A DNA stretch of 64,000 bases from Nocardioides zhouii (GCF_004137345.1 NZ_SDWV01000019.1:39050-103049); one strand, 5' to 3'. Shown: positions 29,015 to 37,985, counted from the stretch's first letter. Program-made: numbers and translations. Notes: a model not told the origin generated them from the letters alone.

Positions 29015-30073
29015 TCAGCCGCCAGCCTCATCGATGCGTGTCACCTTGGTCAGCCCGGCGGGGGTGTCCGGGTCGAGGCCTCGCACCAGTGCGGCGTCGT
29101 GGGCTGCGCGCTGCAGGGGCAGAACACCGAGGAACGGTGCCCAGTGGGGTGGCACCGCGGGGATGCGGACGTGGTGGTCCGCCCTCGAGCGATGAGCACT
29201 GCTCACCGTGACGGTCCGGGCGCCACGATGTGCGGCGCCCACTGCGGCCTGGTCGGACAGGTGTTCTCCCACAGGGTCCGAGGACGAGAGCAGGACCGCG
29301 GTCCCTCGGCGGACCGAGTTGATGCTGCCGTGGAGGAACTCGCTCGTCTCGAACGACGCGACGGGCAGGCTCAGCGTCTCCCGGAGCTTGATCGCACCCT
29401 CCTCGCCCACCGCCTGGGCGAACCCCTCACCGGCGCAGACGAAGTCGGTGGCCTCCGAGACGTCGATCCGGGTGCTCTCGTCGTCCAGGACCCGGGCCAT
29501 CAGTTCCGGTACGGCGGTCGCGGCCTTCGCCAGCAGCTCCGGCCGGGTGGACGCCGCGATGCCGAGCAGGCACGCGAGCGAGGTGGTGAAACTCTTGGTC
29601 GCAGGCACGGCGAGCTCCTGGCCGGCCCGGAAGAGCACCCGGTGTTCGTCCACCACCAGCTGGGCCAGGGCCGAGTCGGGTGAGTTGGTCACGACGACGA
29701 GGTCGGCGCCGCGACTGCGAGCGGCGCGTGCAGCAGCCAGGATCTCCGTGCTCTCGCCCGACTGCGAGACGGCCACGACAAGCGCTCCGTGCAGGTCCGT
29801 CGAGATGGACCAGGCCAGGTGGGCCGGCGAGATCGTTGCGGCAGGAGTCGCGGCGAGCGACCGGAATGCCTCGACGGCGTAGGTCGACGCCGAGCGCGAC
29901 GAGCCGCGTCCGAGCAGCAGGATGTGTCGGGCCGCGCCGACGAGGTGGCCGAGGCCATCGGCCTTTGCGACGACTCCGGCGAAGGCAGCGGCCACGCGCT
30001 GGGGCTGCTCGGCCATCTCGCGCCTCATGAGGTGGCCGGGGGCCGGCGCGACCCTGGCGGCAGTGACGCTCAC
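29015..30073 (-). CDS. SIS-domain sugar isomerase/deglycase (GlmS C-terminal-like)
   Basis: 352 residues with two SIS domains and no glutaminase domain. Seen: the phosphosugar loop ILLLGRGSSRSAS, VAVSQSGESTEILAA, VATKSFTTSLACLLG-type helix, and IKLRETLSLPVASFETSEFLHG, which matches the isomerase active-site region of GlmS and of FrlB-type deglycases. It may act on a 6-phospho-sugar amine or Amadori product. First gene of the minus-strand set leading to the ABC transporter, and divergent from the aminotransferase; a candidate GntR site lies between them. Confidence 0.88.
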   Translation of the reverse strand: MSVTAARVAPAPGHLMRREMAEQPQRVAAAFAGVVAKADGLGHLVGAARHILLLGRGSSRSASTYAVEAFRSLAATPAATISPAHLAWSISTDLHGALVVAVSQSGESTEILAAARAARSRGADLVVVTNSPDSALAQLVVDEHRVLFRAGQELAVPATKSFTTSLACLLGIAASTRPELLAKAATAVPELMARVLDDESTRIDVSEATDFVCAGEGFAQAVGEEGAIKLRETLSLPVASFETSEFLHGSINSVRRGTAVLLSSSDPVGEHLSDQAAVGAAHRGARTVTVSSAHRSRADHHVRIPAVPPHWAPFLGVLPLQRAAHDAALVRGLDPDTPAGLTKVTRIDEAGG

Positions 30074-30153
30074 GGGACCTCGTCTCGGTGGGGCGGTGGG
30101 CCAGACCCGGAGTCGGGGCTGGTTGTCAGAAGCAGCGAAGCGCCCCTAAGGTG

Positions 30154-30166
30154 GTAATGATGTTAC
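30154..30166. promoter_or_regulatory. Candidate GntR operator, site 1
   Basis: GTAATGATGTTAC: GTAA/TTAC arms with a 5-bp spacer. It lies between the divergent SIS-domain gene and aminotransferase gene. Related sites are at 37948 and 39764. Confidence 0.45.
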
Positions 30167-30192
30167 GACAAGTCACTGGAGATCAAGACCCT

Positions 30193-31572
30193 GTGGACAA
30201 CAAAATTAACCAATCCCCCGATTACGCCCGGATCGTCCACGACTCGATCCAGTACGTGTGGCGCCACGGAGTCAGCGTCGACACCACCCGTGCCGAGCGC
30301 GGGCCGATCGCGGTCTCGGCGAGTGGCGTCCGGGTCACCGATGCCGACGGCACCGTGTTCCTCGACGCCCTGGCCGGGGGCTCGGCCGCCGCGACGCTCG
30401 GGCACGCCCGGGTCGACGTGGCGGACGCGGTCCACGCGCAGATGACCAAGCTGCACTGGGTCTCGCTGCGCACGTTCATCAACGAACCGTCCGTCGAGCT
30501 CGCCAGGCGCATCGCCGGGCTCACCGAGGCCGGACTGCAGACAAGCTTCTTCGTGTCGTCCGGCTCCGAGGCGGTCGAGAGCGCCACCCAGCTGGCCAAG
30601 AGCTACCACCGCGCGCGCGGCAACCCCGAACGCACGAAGTTCCTCTACCGGAAGACCGGCTACCACGGCACCTCGCTGGTGGGCGCCAGCGCGAGCGACA
30701 ACAAGGAGTTCCGCACTTGGTTCGCTCCCCTGGCGCCCGGCTTTGTCGAGCTTGACGCCTGCTACCCCTACCGGCGACCGGCGGGCATGACCGAGGACGA
30801 GTACGGAGTGTCGGTCGCGGACGCCATGGAGGCGACGATCATCGCCGAAGGGCCCGAGACCATCGCCGCGATCCTTGCCGAGTCGATCCCCGCCGCACTG
30901 GTGCTGGTGCCGCCTGCGAGCTACATGCGGCGGCTCCGTGAGATCTGCGACCGCTACGACATCTTGTGGATCGATGACGAGGTGTTCATCGGCTTCGGAC
31001 GTACCGGTCGATGGTTCGGATTCGAGCACTACGACGTCACCCCCGACATCGTGACCGTGTCCAAGGGCATCACGGGCGGATACATCCCCCTCGGCGCCGC
31101 GATCGCGACGTCCCGCGTGATGGAGACGATATTCGGCGACGGAGCCACCACCCAGGCCAAGGTCTCGGGCCACACCTACGCGGCGCACCCGACCGCCTGT
31201 GCCGCCGGCCTGGCCGTGCTTGACGCAATCGAGAAGGAGCACCTGCTCGAGTCGACCGCCTCCGTCGGCGACTGGATGATCGATGAGTTCCGGCGTCGTT
31301 ACGACGGCCACCCCCACGTGGGAGACATCCGCGGCAAGGGTTTCCTCATCGGCATCGAGCTGGTGCAGGACCTCGCGACCAAGGATCGCTTCGCCTCCCA
31401 GCTCTCAGTGGGCAGACGGATCATGGCCCGGGCCATGGAGCAGCAGTTCATGCTGCGCGCCACCGGCGACGTCGTCACCCTCTTCCCGGCGCTGGTGACG
31501 ACCCAGCAGGACGGTGAGGCCATGGTCGAGGCCACCTGCCGTGCGATCGACGAGGTCATCGATGAGATCTGA
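30193..31572 (+). CDS. Class III PLP-dependent aminotransferase
   Basis: About 459 residues. Seen: FVSSGSEAVESATQLAKSYH, FLYRKTGYHGTS, LWIDDEVFIGFGRTGRWFGFEHYDVTPD in order (split: WIDDEVFIGFGRTG) and the PLP lysine in VSKGITGGYIPLGA. This is the omega-aminotransferase family; substrate unknown. I prefer GTG 30193 because GGAG precedes it, whereas ATG 30157/30160 overlaps the candidate operator and lacks a ribosome site. First gene of the plus-strand yhf-like operon; its stop overlaps the YhfS-like gene. Confidence 0.9.
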   Translation: MDNKINQSPDYARIVHDSIQYVWRHGVSVDTTRAERGPIAVSASGVRVTDADGTVFLDALAGGSAAATLGHARVDVADAVHAQMTKLHWVSLRTFINEPSVELARRIAGLTEAGLQTSFFVSSGSEAVESATQLAKSYHRARGNPERTKFLYRKTGYHGTSLVGASASDNKEFRTWFAPLAPGFVELDACYPYRRPAGMTEDEYGVSVADAMEATIIAEGPETIAAILAESIPAALVLVPPASYMRRLREICDRYDILWIDDEVFIGFGRTGRWFGFEHYDVTPDIVTVSKGITGGYIPLGAAIATSRVMETIFGDGATTQAKVSGHTYAAHPTACAAGLAVLDAIEKEHLLESTASVGDWMIDEFRRRYDGHPHVGDIRGKGFLIGIELVQDLATKDRFASQLSVGRRIMARAMEQQFMLRATGDVVTLFPALVTTQQDGEAMVEATCRAIDEVIDEI

Positions 31573-32773
31573 GGGGAGCGACCCGTCCCGGATGCTCGAC
31601 GGCTTCCGGGACCAGCTCGCCGCAACAGTCGTCCGTGAACACGTCTCCCTCGAGGACGCCATCACCCTCCAGCACGGTCTGGTCGATGTCGCACAGCAGG
31701 TGATGGGGTCCGACGAGGTGTTCGTCGAGGACTACGGCCAGGTGCGCGAGCTGGCGACCGTCGGCTTCGGGGGCGGTGGGCGGCCGCGTGCCACGGCACG
31801 GGTGGAGGAGGTCCTGGCTCGCTTCTTCGAGGTGGAGGACGCCGTACTGGTGCACGGCGCCGGCACCGGCTCGATCCGCGCCATGCTCAACGGCCTGGTC
31901 ACGCCGGGTTCGCGCATCCTGCTGCACCACGCCCATCCCTACAAGACGACCCTCCCCGCCATGCGGCACATGGGTCTCGACGTCGACCATGTCAACCTCG
32001 ACGATCCCTCCGCCCTCGAACGAAGCCTCCGTGACAACCCGCCCGACGCGGTCTTCTTCCAGCACGTCCCCCAACAGCTGGGCGACCGCCATGACCTGGA
32101 GGAGACCATCAGTCTGGTCCGCTCGGTGCGCGGCGCCGAGACGCGGCTCCTCGTGGACGACAACTACGCGGTGATGCGCTCGCCGCGTATCGGCGTACAG
32201 CTCGGGGCGGACGCCTCAGCCCTGTCGCTGTTCAAGCTGCTCTCACCGCACCCGATCGGCGCCGTGCTCGCCGACAGCGAGTCGGTGGGCCGGATCCGGC
32301 GCGACCTGTCGTCGGCCGGCTGTCAGATCCAGGGCCCCCAAGCGATGGCTGCGCTTCGCGCACTGGTCTTCGCCCCGGTCGCTCTCGCGGTGCAGAACCG
32401 GACCGTCCTCGCCGCTACCGCGGCAGTCAACGTGGGCCTCGGGACCGACGACTACGCCTACGTCGCCGAGGCCTTTGCCGCCCAGCCGGGGATCCGCTGC
32501 ATGGTCCTTCTCTTCGACCGACCCGTCGCTGAACACTTCCTCCGTTCGGCGTGGCGCAACGGCTCGCCGAGCCAGTCGGTGGGCGAGGAGGCGCAGTTCG
32601 AGTTCCTCCCCCTGTTCACCTACCTCACCAGCACGTTCCTCAAGGCGTCCCCCGGCCTCGAGCAGTACGCCGTTCGCGTCAATCCCATGCGCGGGGGCCC
32701 GGACACCGTCCTGCGTGTCCTCCGCGCGACCTTGGCCGACCCGGAGTTCCGGGCCGCCGCCGCATCCGCCTGA
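31562..32773 (+). CDS. YhfS-like PLP-dependent enzyme
   Basis: 403 residues, fold type I PLP enzyme. Segments agree closely with E. coli YhfS as I recall it: VHGAGTGSIRAML, LLVDDNYAVMRSPRIG, LSLFKLLSPHPIGAVL (the PLP lysine lies here), GCQIQGPQAMAALRALVFAPV and the C-terminal AVRVNPMRGGPDTVLRVLR. YhfS is an aminotransferase-family protein of unknown substrate in the yhfS-Z operon. Other products of that operon (YhfT, U, W, X, Y and Php types) are encoded elsewhere in this window. The start at 31562 overlaps the aminotransferase by 11 bp; Met at 31592 is an alternative. Confidence 0.88.
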   Translation: MRSEGSDPSRMLDGFRDQLAATVVREHVSLEDAITLQHGLVDVAQQVMGSDEVFVEDYGQVRELATVGFGGGGRPRATARVEEVLARFFEVEDAVLVHGAGTGSIRAMLNGLVTPGSRILLHHAHPYKTTLPAMRHMGLDVDHVNLDDPSALERSLRDNPPDAVFFQHVPQQLGDRHDLEETISLVRSVRGAETRLLVDDNYAVMRSPRIGVQLGADASALSLFKLLSPHPIGAVLADSESVGRIRRDLSSAGCQIQGPQAMAALRALVFAPVALAVQNRTVLAATAAVNVGLGTDDYAYVAEAFAAQPGIRCMVLLFDRPVAEHFLRSAWRNGSPSQSVGEEAQFEFLPLFTYLTSTFLKASPGLEQYAVRVNPMRGGPDTVLRVLRATLADPEFRAAAASA

Positions 32774-32793
32774 GACCACTCCGGAGTGATCAC

Positions 32794-33357
32794 TTGACCC
32801 CCCACCTGCTCGAGCCATTCTCCGTCCACATCGACTTCGAATCGGGGCTGCTGAGCCCCGACCCCGTCGTTCTGGTGCGTCGCCTCTCCTCCCTCGCTGG
32901 CTACTTCCTGCAGAACGCTGACACGGACTCCGAGGTGTACTCCGTCCACGAGATCCGGGTTCCGGCCGAGCGCGACCACCTGCTCTCGTCCACGACGATC
33001 GTGCTCCCGGGGAAGGTGGGGGACGAGTACTACATGACCAAGGGACACTTCCACGCCAACCGGGACCGCTCGGAGATCTACCTGACCCTGTCGGGCGAGG
33101 GGCTCCTGGTGATGGCGCTCGAGAACGGCACCACCGTCACCAAGGAGATGCGTCCCGGCGTCGTCAACTACGTGCCGGGACACTGGGCCCACCGGTCGGT
33201 GAACACCGGGAGCGAGCCGCTCGTGTTCTACGCCGTCTACATCGGTGACGCCGGCTACGACTACGCCACCATCGCGGAGCGGGGCTTCCCCGTTGTCGTG
33301 GTGGACCGCGACGGTGGTCCGTCGGTCGTCCCCAATCCCCGATACCTCGCCCCGTGA
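32794..33357 (+). CDS. Cupin-type glucose-6-phosphate isomerase
   Basis: 187 residues. Metal-binding cupin of the archaeal-type PGI family: MTKGHFHANRDRSEIYLTLSG supplies the His-x-His and Glu ligands and VPGHWAHRSVN the last His, with VFYAVYIGDAGYDYATI near the end. It interconverts glucose-6-phosphate and fructose-6-phosphate, or a related aldose/ketose phosphate. Start is TTG at 32794 with GGAG 9 bases upstream; no ATG is available. Its stop overlaps the next gene (GTGA). Confidence 0.9.
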   Translation: MTPHLLEPFSVHIDFESGLLSPDPVVLVRRLSSLAGYFLQNADTDSEVYSVHEIRVPAERDHLLSSTTIVLPGKVGDEYYMTKGHFHANRDRSEIYLTLSGEGLLVMALENGTTVTKEMRPGVVNYVPGHWAHRSVNTGSEPLVFYAVYIGDAGYDYATIAERGFPVVVVDRDGGPSVVPNPRYLAP

Positions 33358-34295
33358 CGCTGGTCGCGGTCACCCCTCGCGGCTTCCGCCAGTCACCCGG
33401 CCGTCATCGCGAGCTCCTGGAGTCGACCGGCTTCGAGGTGCGATACCCGACGCAGGAGCGTCCGCTGCGGGCCCCAGAGCTCCGGGAGCTCCTCGCCGGA
33501 TGCGAGGGTGTGATCCTGGGCGTCGACGACGCCTCCGCCGAGGTCCTCCTCGGGAGCGCCCTCCGGGTGGTGGTCCGCTTCGGCATCGGCGTCGACAACG
33601 TCGACCTGCCGGCCGCCCGCCAGCAGGGCATCAGAGTGTCGCGAACACTCGGCGCGACAACCACGTCCGTTGCCGAGCTCACCATCGGCCTGATGCTCGC
33701 CTCCGCGCGCGGGATCCCGCAGATGGACAGGGCGGTCCGGGGCGGGTCCTGGAGCCGTCCCACGGGGCTCGAGCTCGCTGGCCGGACCCTGGGCCTGGTG
33801 GGCACCGGGCGGATCGGCCGGCAGGTGGCAGATCGGGCGTCGGCGCTCGGTATGGACGTCATCGGGCACGACCCCCTGGCCGCCGGTGGCGACCTACCCC
33901 TGGTCGGCTTCGACGAGCTCATCGCACGTTCCGACGTGGTGTCGATCCACGCCCCGCTCACCACCTCGACGCGGCACCTGTTCGACGCCGCGGTGCTGTC
34001 CCGGATGCGCCCCTCGAGCATCCTGGTCAACACGGCCCGTGGGGGAATCATCGACGAGGTCGCACTCGCTGCCGCGCTGACGCACGGCCCTCTGCACGCC
34101 GCCGCGCTGGACAGCTTCGAGGAGGAACCCCTGCGCGACAGCCCGCTGCTGGGGCTGCCCAACGTCATTCTCACGCCGCACAGCGGCGCGTCCACCGTCG
34201 AGGGCGTTGAACGGGCCGGAGTGATCGCCGTCGAGGAGCTCTGTCGAGGACTGGCCGGTGAGCCGCTCCTGTACGACGTCGAGGCCGGTCGCTAG
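33354..34295 (+). CDS. D-isomer-specific 2-hydroxyacid dehydrogenase
   Basis: 313 residues, phosphoglycerate-dehydrogenase-like. Seen: VVRFGIGVDNVDLPAARQQGI, the NAD loop GLVGTGRIGRQVADRA, catalytic Arg in LVNTARGGIID, the Glu of DSFEEEPL and the catalytic His in ILTPHSGAST. There is no ACT domain, so it is not a regulated SerA. Last gene of the aminotransferase/YhfS/PGI operon; it likely reduces or oxidises a 2-oxo/2-hydroxy acid made by those enzymes. It is convergent with the HPr gene. Confidence 0.92.
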   Translation: MTLVAVTPRGFRQSPGRHRELLESTGFEVRYPTQERPLRAPELRELLAGCEGVILGVDDASAEVLLGSALRVVVRFGIGVDNVDLPAARQQGIRVSRTLGATTTSVAELTIGLMLASARGIPQMDRAVRGGSWSRPTGLELAGRTLGLVGTGRIGRQVADRASALGMDVIGHDPLAAGGDLPLVGFDELIARSDVVSIHAPLTTSTRHLFDAAVLSRMRPSSILVNTARGGIIDEVALAAALTHGPLHAAALDSFEEEPLRDSPLLGLPNVILTPHSGASTVEGVERAGVIAVEELCRGLAGEPLLYDVEAGR

Positions 34296-34380
34296 GCCCG
34301 TACGACGCCACCGGCGGCTCGGCCGCGTCGGTCCCGCCGAGCACGGACCATGCCTCCTGAGGCTCCGATCCCACGGAGGG

Positions 34381-34659
34381 TCACGGCGTCGTCGTGTCCT
34401 CGCCGTGCGAGGCGAGCAACGACGTGAGCGCCGCCAGGGCCGCCTCCTCGTCGGGACCCGTGGCGGTGATCGTGACCGTCGTGCCCTGGGTGACACCCAG
34501 CGTCAGCACGGACAGGAGGCTCTTGCAGTTTGCGTGCTTGGTCTCGGTGGCGAGGCTGAGCTCGGCGTCGAAACCACGAGCTGCGGTGACGAACTCGGAC
34601 GCGGGCCGGGCGTGCAGACCATGGGGGTCGGCGATCACGGCGTTTCCAGAGACGCTCAC
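34381..34659 (-). CDS. HPr family phosphocarrier protein
   Basis: 92 residues from GTG 34659. The phosphorylated His lies in ADPHGLHARPASEFV, equivalent to His15 of HPr, and the Ser46 region reads NCKSLLSVLTLGV. It overlaps the YhfX-like stop by GTGA and is the last gene of the DUF2620-PRD-YhfW-YhfX-HPr operon. No enzyme I or EII gene is in the window, so either it takes phosphate from a distant enzyme I or it serves a non-transport role, perhaps on the PRD protein two genes upstream. Confidence 0.9.
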   Translation of the reverse strand: MSVSGNAVIADPHGLHARPASEFVTAARGFDAELSLATETKHANCKSLLSVLTLGVTQGTTVTITATGPDEEAALAALTSLLASHGEDTTTP

Positions 34660-35870
34660 TGTGCGGTCCTTCCGTGTTGACCGCCGATGGGGAGCAGGTC
34701 CTCCCCCAGGCGGAATCCTGTGCTGGTGAAGATGCCCTCGACGGTGGGCTCGGCCCCGACCCCGCTGACCACCGCGACGAAGCACTTGCTCACGAAGGCC
34801 TGGGCGCGGAACGCGTAGACGACCGTGCTGCCGATTCGGAGGGACCTCGGATCGTCGAGGCGCAGCGTTCCGTAGTAGTCGATGGCCTCGGCCGGGTCGA
34901 GCTCGACCCGGACCACGCGCGGCTCGGCACCCGCCGCGTCGTACACGAGCGCTGTCCGGGCTCTCGATCGCGGGTAGAGCCCGCCGGCGACGCTGTAAGC
35001 GGCGTCCGTGGTGGTGTGGGAGATCTCGGAGACGTAGACCATCGCGGGCAGCTCCGGCTCGTCGCTCACTGCGTGCAACGGCGTCTGGCCGGTGAGGCAG
35101 CTGCCCGGCTCGACGTGCGTGGAACCGGCCCCCGCCTTGAGGCCGAAGGTCGCCGAGCAGCACGCGCTCGGCGTGTTGCGCGCCGGGGCGTCGACCCCGG
35201 CGTCGTTGATGGCCTCGGAGGCTGAGCGCAGAGTGCTGAGGTTGTTCGTCGCGCCGAACGCGCCGAGCGCCTCGTCCCACAGCACCACGGGAAAGCTGGT
35301 CACCCCGCGCAACCGGACGCCGGGCAGCGCATCGATCTGGCGGGCGACTCCCACGCACTCGTCGAGCGGAACTCCCCCGCGCTGGGCGGGGTAGAAGGTG
35401 TCGCCCGGACCGACCACCCTGAGCAACACGTCCTGGTGTCGCTCACGGCCCGCCATGGCCCGGCTGATCCGCTCGGCCTGGTCGAACCCGAAGACGGTGA
35501 TGAAGTCGGACTCCATGTCGACCGCCCTGGCGATCTCGTGCTGGGGCACCTGGACGAGGTGTCCCACATTGCCCATCCGCAGACCCTCCGCACGGAGCAG
35601 ACGGGCCTCCTCGAAGTCGACGGCGACGACCCGCTCGATGCCCGCGACGGCCACGGCTCGCGCCACCACGGCGTTGCGGCCGAACTGCTTGGTCATCTGA
35701 TAGGCCGTGAGGCCATGTGAGGCCGCCGCAGCGGCGACGACTCCCGCATTGTGGGACACGGTGTCGAGGTCGATGACGTAGCAGTTCGACGGCAGGCGAC
35801 CGGACTGGTGGAGCTCGACGGCGACGTCGATGAGCCGGGGATTGCGCCGGCGGGTCACGTCGATGAACAC
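34656..35870 (-). CDS. YhfX-like PLP protein (alanine racemase fold)
   Basis: 404 residues. N-terminal PLP barrel with the lysine in LTAYQMTKQFGRN and YVIDLDTVSHNA, then VLLRVVGPGDTFYPAQRGG and GAGSTHVEPGSCLTGQTPLHA; the last segment resembles YhfX of E. coli. Such fold III enzymes racemise or decarboxylate amino acids or make no covalent change. Start is GTG 35870, overlapping YhfW by 16 bp. Together with YhfS-, YhfW-, YhfU- and PRD-like genes it defines the yhf set. Confidence 0.85.
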   Translation of the reverse strand: MFIDVTRRRNPRLIDVAVELHQSGRLPSNCYVIDLDTVSHNAGVVAAAAASHGLTAYQMTKQFGRNAVVARAVAVAGIERVVAVDFEEARLLRAEGLRMGNVGHLVQVPQHEIARAVDMESDFITVFGFDQAERISRAMAGRERHQDVLLRVVGPGDTFYPAQRGGVPLDECVGVARQIDALPGVRLRGVTSFPVVLWDEALGAFGATNNLSTLRSASEAINDAGVDAPARNTPSACCSATFGLKAGAGSTHVEPGSCLTGQTPLHAVSDEPELPAMVYVSEISHTTTDAAYSVAGGLYPRSRARTALVYDAAGAEPRVVRVELDPAEAIDYYGTLRLDDPRSLRIGSTVVYAFRAQAFVSKCFVAVVSGVGAEPTVEGIFTSTGFRLGEDLLPIGGQHGRTAQ

Positions 35871-37060
35871 AGGATCTCCTTCGCGAACGACGTACCGGAG
35901 TCGAGAGCCCCGAGACCGTGGAGGTCCGCGACGGTCGCACCGACGTCGGCCAGGGTGGACCGGACGCCGAGGTCAACGGGGACGAAGGACGGGCTGTACG
36001 CCAGGATCGGGACGAGCTCCCGGGTATGCCTGCTGCTCCCCGACGTGGGGTCGTTCCCGTGGTCGGCGGTGACGAAGAGGGCATCCTCGGGGCCGATCCG
36101 CTCCAGGAAGCGAGCCAGGTGCGAGTCGACGAGCTCGAGCACCCGTGCGTACCGCTCCCGGTCCTGCTCGTGACCGGCCAGATCGGTCTCCTGCACGTTC
36201 GCCACGATGAGGCCCCGCTCCATCGAGTCGAGGTGGCGCACTGCCGCGTCCAGGACCTCGGCCGTGGCCACGAGGTTCTCCAGCGCGGCGCCCTCGCACC
36301 GAACGACGTCGGCGGCCTTGCCCAGTAGGACGACCCTGCCGCCCGCCTGATGCATCCGCGTCGGCAGCTGCCGCTCGATCGGGAAGTCGAGGCCGAGGTG
36401 TCGGACCCGGTAGTCCGGCGTGTACACACCGAGGCCCGGAGTGTCCACGCCGATGTGCCCGTCCCCCCGGTCGACGACGTGCGCCCTGATGTCGTCCACG
36501 TCAAAGCCGCGACTGCCCACCACGATGACGCGGGACACGTTGATGGCTCGCCGGACGACGGACCCGACCTCGGTGAGCCTGTCGAAGCCCACATCGTCCA
36601 GGGAGGCGGTGACGTTGACGTTGAGGCGGGCCCGCGCCTCGATGTTGTCGTGGACGACTATGGTCCCGTCGACGAGAAGCATCGACTCACCCGCCACCAG
36701 CGGCTCGACCCGGTGACCGGCCGCCACCAGAGCCTCGGTGAGAACCTCACCCAGTTCGTCCATGAGCTTGAGCTCCACCATGGCGAGCCCGCCGCCCATG
36801 AGCTCCTGGTGACCCAGGTAGGTGTCAGCTCCCGGGTGCACGGGCGCCAGCCGACCGTACGCCGCTAGGGGAGCACCATGCGGGGGCACCGCGCCGGGCG
36901 CGAGCCGGCCAAGGCCCAGCGATGCCAGCTCCGGGAGGTTCAGGACGCGCTCCCCGGCCACGTGCCGGAGCGTGTGCATGTCCGCTTCGCTCGGCGTGCA
37001 GTCCGGTGCTGCTCCGACCCCGAATCCGTCCAGGACGAGCACCACGGCGCGCCCGATCAT
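35855..37060 (-). CDS. YhfW-like phosphopentomutase-family metalloenzyme
   Basis: 401 residues, alkaline phosphatase superfamily. Seen: VVLVLDGFGVGAAPD at the N-terminus (metal-binding Asp), ADTYLGHQELMGGG (nucleophile Thr region), NVQETDLAGHEQD, and FVTADHGNDPTSGSSRHTRELVP near the C-terminus (metal-binding DHGND and HTRE). These are phosphopentomutase motifs; YhfW is the homologue in the E. coli yhf operon. It likely moves phosphate on a sugar, but the substrate is unknown. ATG 37060 overlaps the PRD stop. Confidence 0.88.
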   Translation of the reverse strand: MIGRAVVLVLDGFGVGAAPDCTPSEADMHTLRHVAGERVLNLPELASLGLGRLAPGAVPPHGAPLAAYGRLAPVHPGADTYLGHQELMGGGLAMVELKLMDELGEVLTEALVAAGHRVEPLVAGESMLLVDGTIVVHDNIEARARLNVNVTASLDDVGFDRLTEVGSVVRRAINVSRVIVVGSRGFDVDDIRAHVVDRGDGHIGVDTPGLGVYTPDYRVRHLGLDFPIERQLPTRMHQAGGRVVLLGKAADVVRCEGAALENLVATAEVLDAAVRHLDSMERGLIVANVQETDLAGHEQDRERYARVLELVDSHLARFLERIGPEDALFVTADHGNDPTSGSSRHTRELVPILAYSPSFVPVDLGVRSTLADVGATVADLHGLGALDSGTSFAKEILCSST

Positions 37061-37476
37061 GCGCTGGGTGACTGCACGTCGACGATGCCGCACAGGTGCA
37101 CGACCATGTAGGAGATCTCGGACTCGGGCACGTCGCGGTCGAGGAGACGGCCACAGTCGCCCATCACCCGGGTCACCGCCTCCCGTTCGCGTGTGCGCTC
37201 GGCGATCTCCTCCTCGGCCACGAGCGACGGCTCGATCGGCACCTCTCCCCGGTTGATCCGCGTGAGCGCGATCGCCAGGTGGGTCACGAACTGCGCTGAG
37301 TCGTCCTCGGTGAACGTGAGGCCCAGCGCGGTGGCGAGGTCGGCCAGCGACAGCTCGGTCAGCCGGCGCGCCAGCATCGTCACCTGGTCGGAGTCCTGCA
37401 GCATGTCCAGCCGATCGGCGAACTCCTCGGCGACCCGCGCCAGCACGGCTGGGTCGGCGCCTGTCTCTTCGCTCAC
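37057..37476 (-). CDS. Stand-alone PRD-domain protein (YhfY-like)
   Basis: 139 residues from GTG 37476. The PRD core is seen in FVTHLAIALTRINRGEVP (the conserved His-Leu and Arg-Ile-Asn-Arg) and in the second His in ESEISYMVVHLCGIVD. PRD domains are normally parts of regulators phosphorylated by HPr or EIIB; here there is no DNA-binding domain. The HPr gene is in the same operon. In E. coli the yhf operon also carries a PRD protein, YhfY. Confidence 0.82.
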   Translation of the reverse strand: MSEETGADPAVLARVAEEFADRLDMLQDSDQVTMLARRLTELSLADLATALGLTFTEDDSAQFVTHLAIALTRINRGEVPIEPSLVAEEEIAERTREREAVTRVMGDCGRLLDRDVPESEISYMVVHLCGIVDVQSPSA

Positions 37477-37480
37477 TGCT

Positions 37481-37873
37481 TCACCCTGCTTGCGCGTCAC
37501 GGTGGGCCAGGATCGCCTTGATGATGAGCGGGATGGCCGTCGCCGTCTGCTCGTAGGCGAAGCCGAACGCGATGCGCCCCTCACCGACCATCGTGCGGAC
37601 CCGCTCCTCGGTCACGACCATTCCGGGAGTGCCCACGATGCCGACCTGCTTGGCGCCGAGGATCGCGGTCGCAGCAGCGAGCGCGCCACCTCCTCCCGAC
37701 CAGCAGGTACCGAGGTAGAAGTCGGCCTGACCCTTCTTCACCAGGCGGGCACCCTGCATGTCTCCGAGCGCGGCCGCCTCGACGCGGCCGCCCCCGGCGT
37801 CCTGCGCGAGCTGGGCCATGAGGGACGCATCGACGCCCGCGGCAACGACGCGGATCGCTTTGTTGTCGGTCAT
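37481..37873 (-). CDS. DUF2620 protein (YhfU-like)
   Basis: 130 residues. It is recognised as the DUF2620/YhfU family from IRVVAAGVDASLMAQLAQ, GQADFYLGTCWSGGGGALAAATAILG, VGIVGTPGMV and IAFGFAYEQTATAIPLIIKAIL. It is glycine-rich with small hydrophobic segments; role unknown. First gene of the operon that continues through PRD, YhfW, YhfX and HPr. It is divergent from the GntR regulator, with a candidate operator between. Confidence 0.82.
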   Translation of the reverse strand: MTDNKAIRVVAAGVDASLMAQLAQDAGGGRVEAAALGDMQGARLVKKGQADFYLGTCWSGGGGALAAATAILGAKQVGIVGTPGMVVTEERVRTMVGEGRIAFGFAYEQTATAIPLIIKAILAHRDAQAG

Positions 37874-37947
37874 CAGGGGACCTTTCGGGAGTGGGGTGTA
37901 GTGGCAGGGCAGCATGTCCGGCTGGCCTTGCGACAGCTGATCATCCT

Positions 37948-37960
37948 GTCATCACCTGAC
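37948..37960. promoter_or_regulatory. Candidate GntR operator, site 2
   Basis: GTCATCACCTGAC: GTCA/TGAC arms, 5-bp spacer, in the 112-bp divergent region between the DUF2620 operon and the GntR gene. It fits the pattern GTMA-N5-TKAY shared with 30154 and 39764. Confidence 0.45.
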
Positions 37961-37985
37961 CACCCTGAGTGATACGTTCCTGTGC

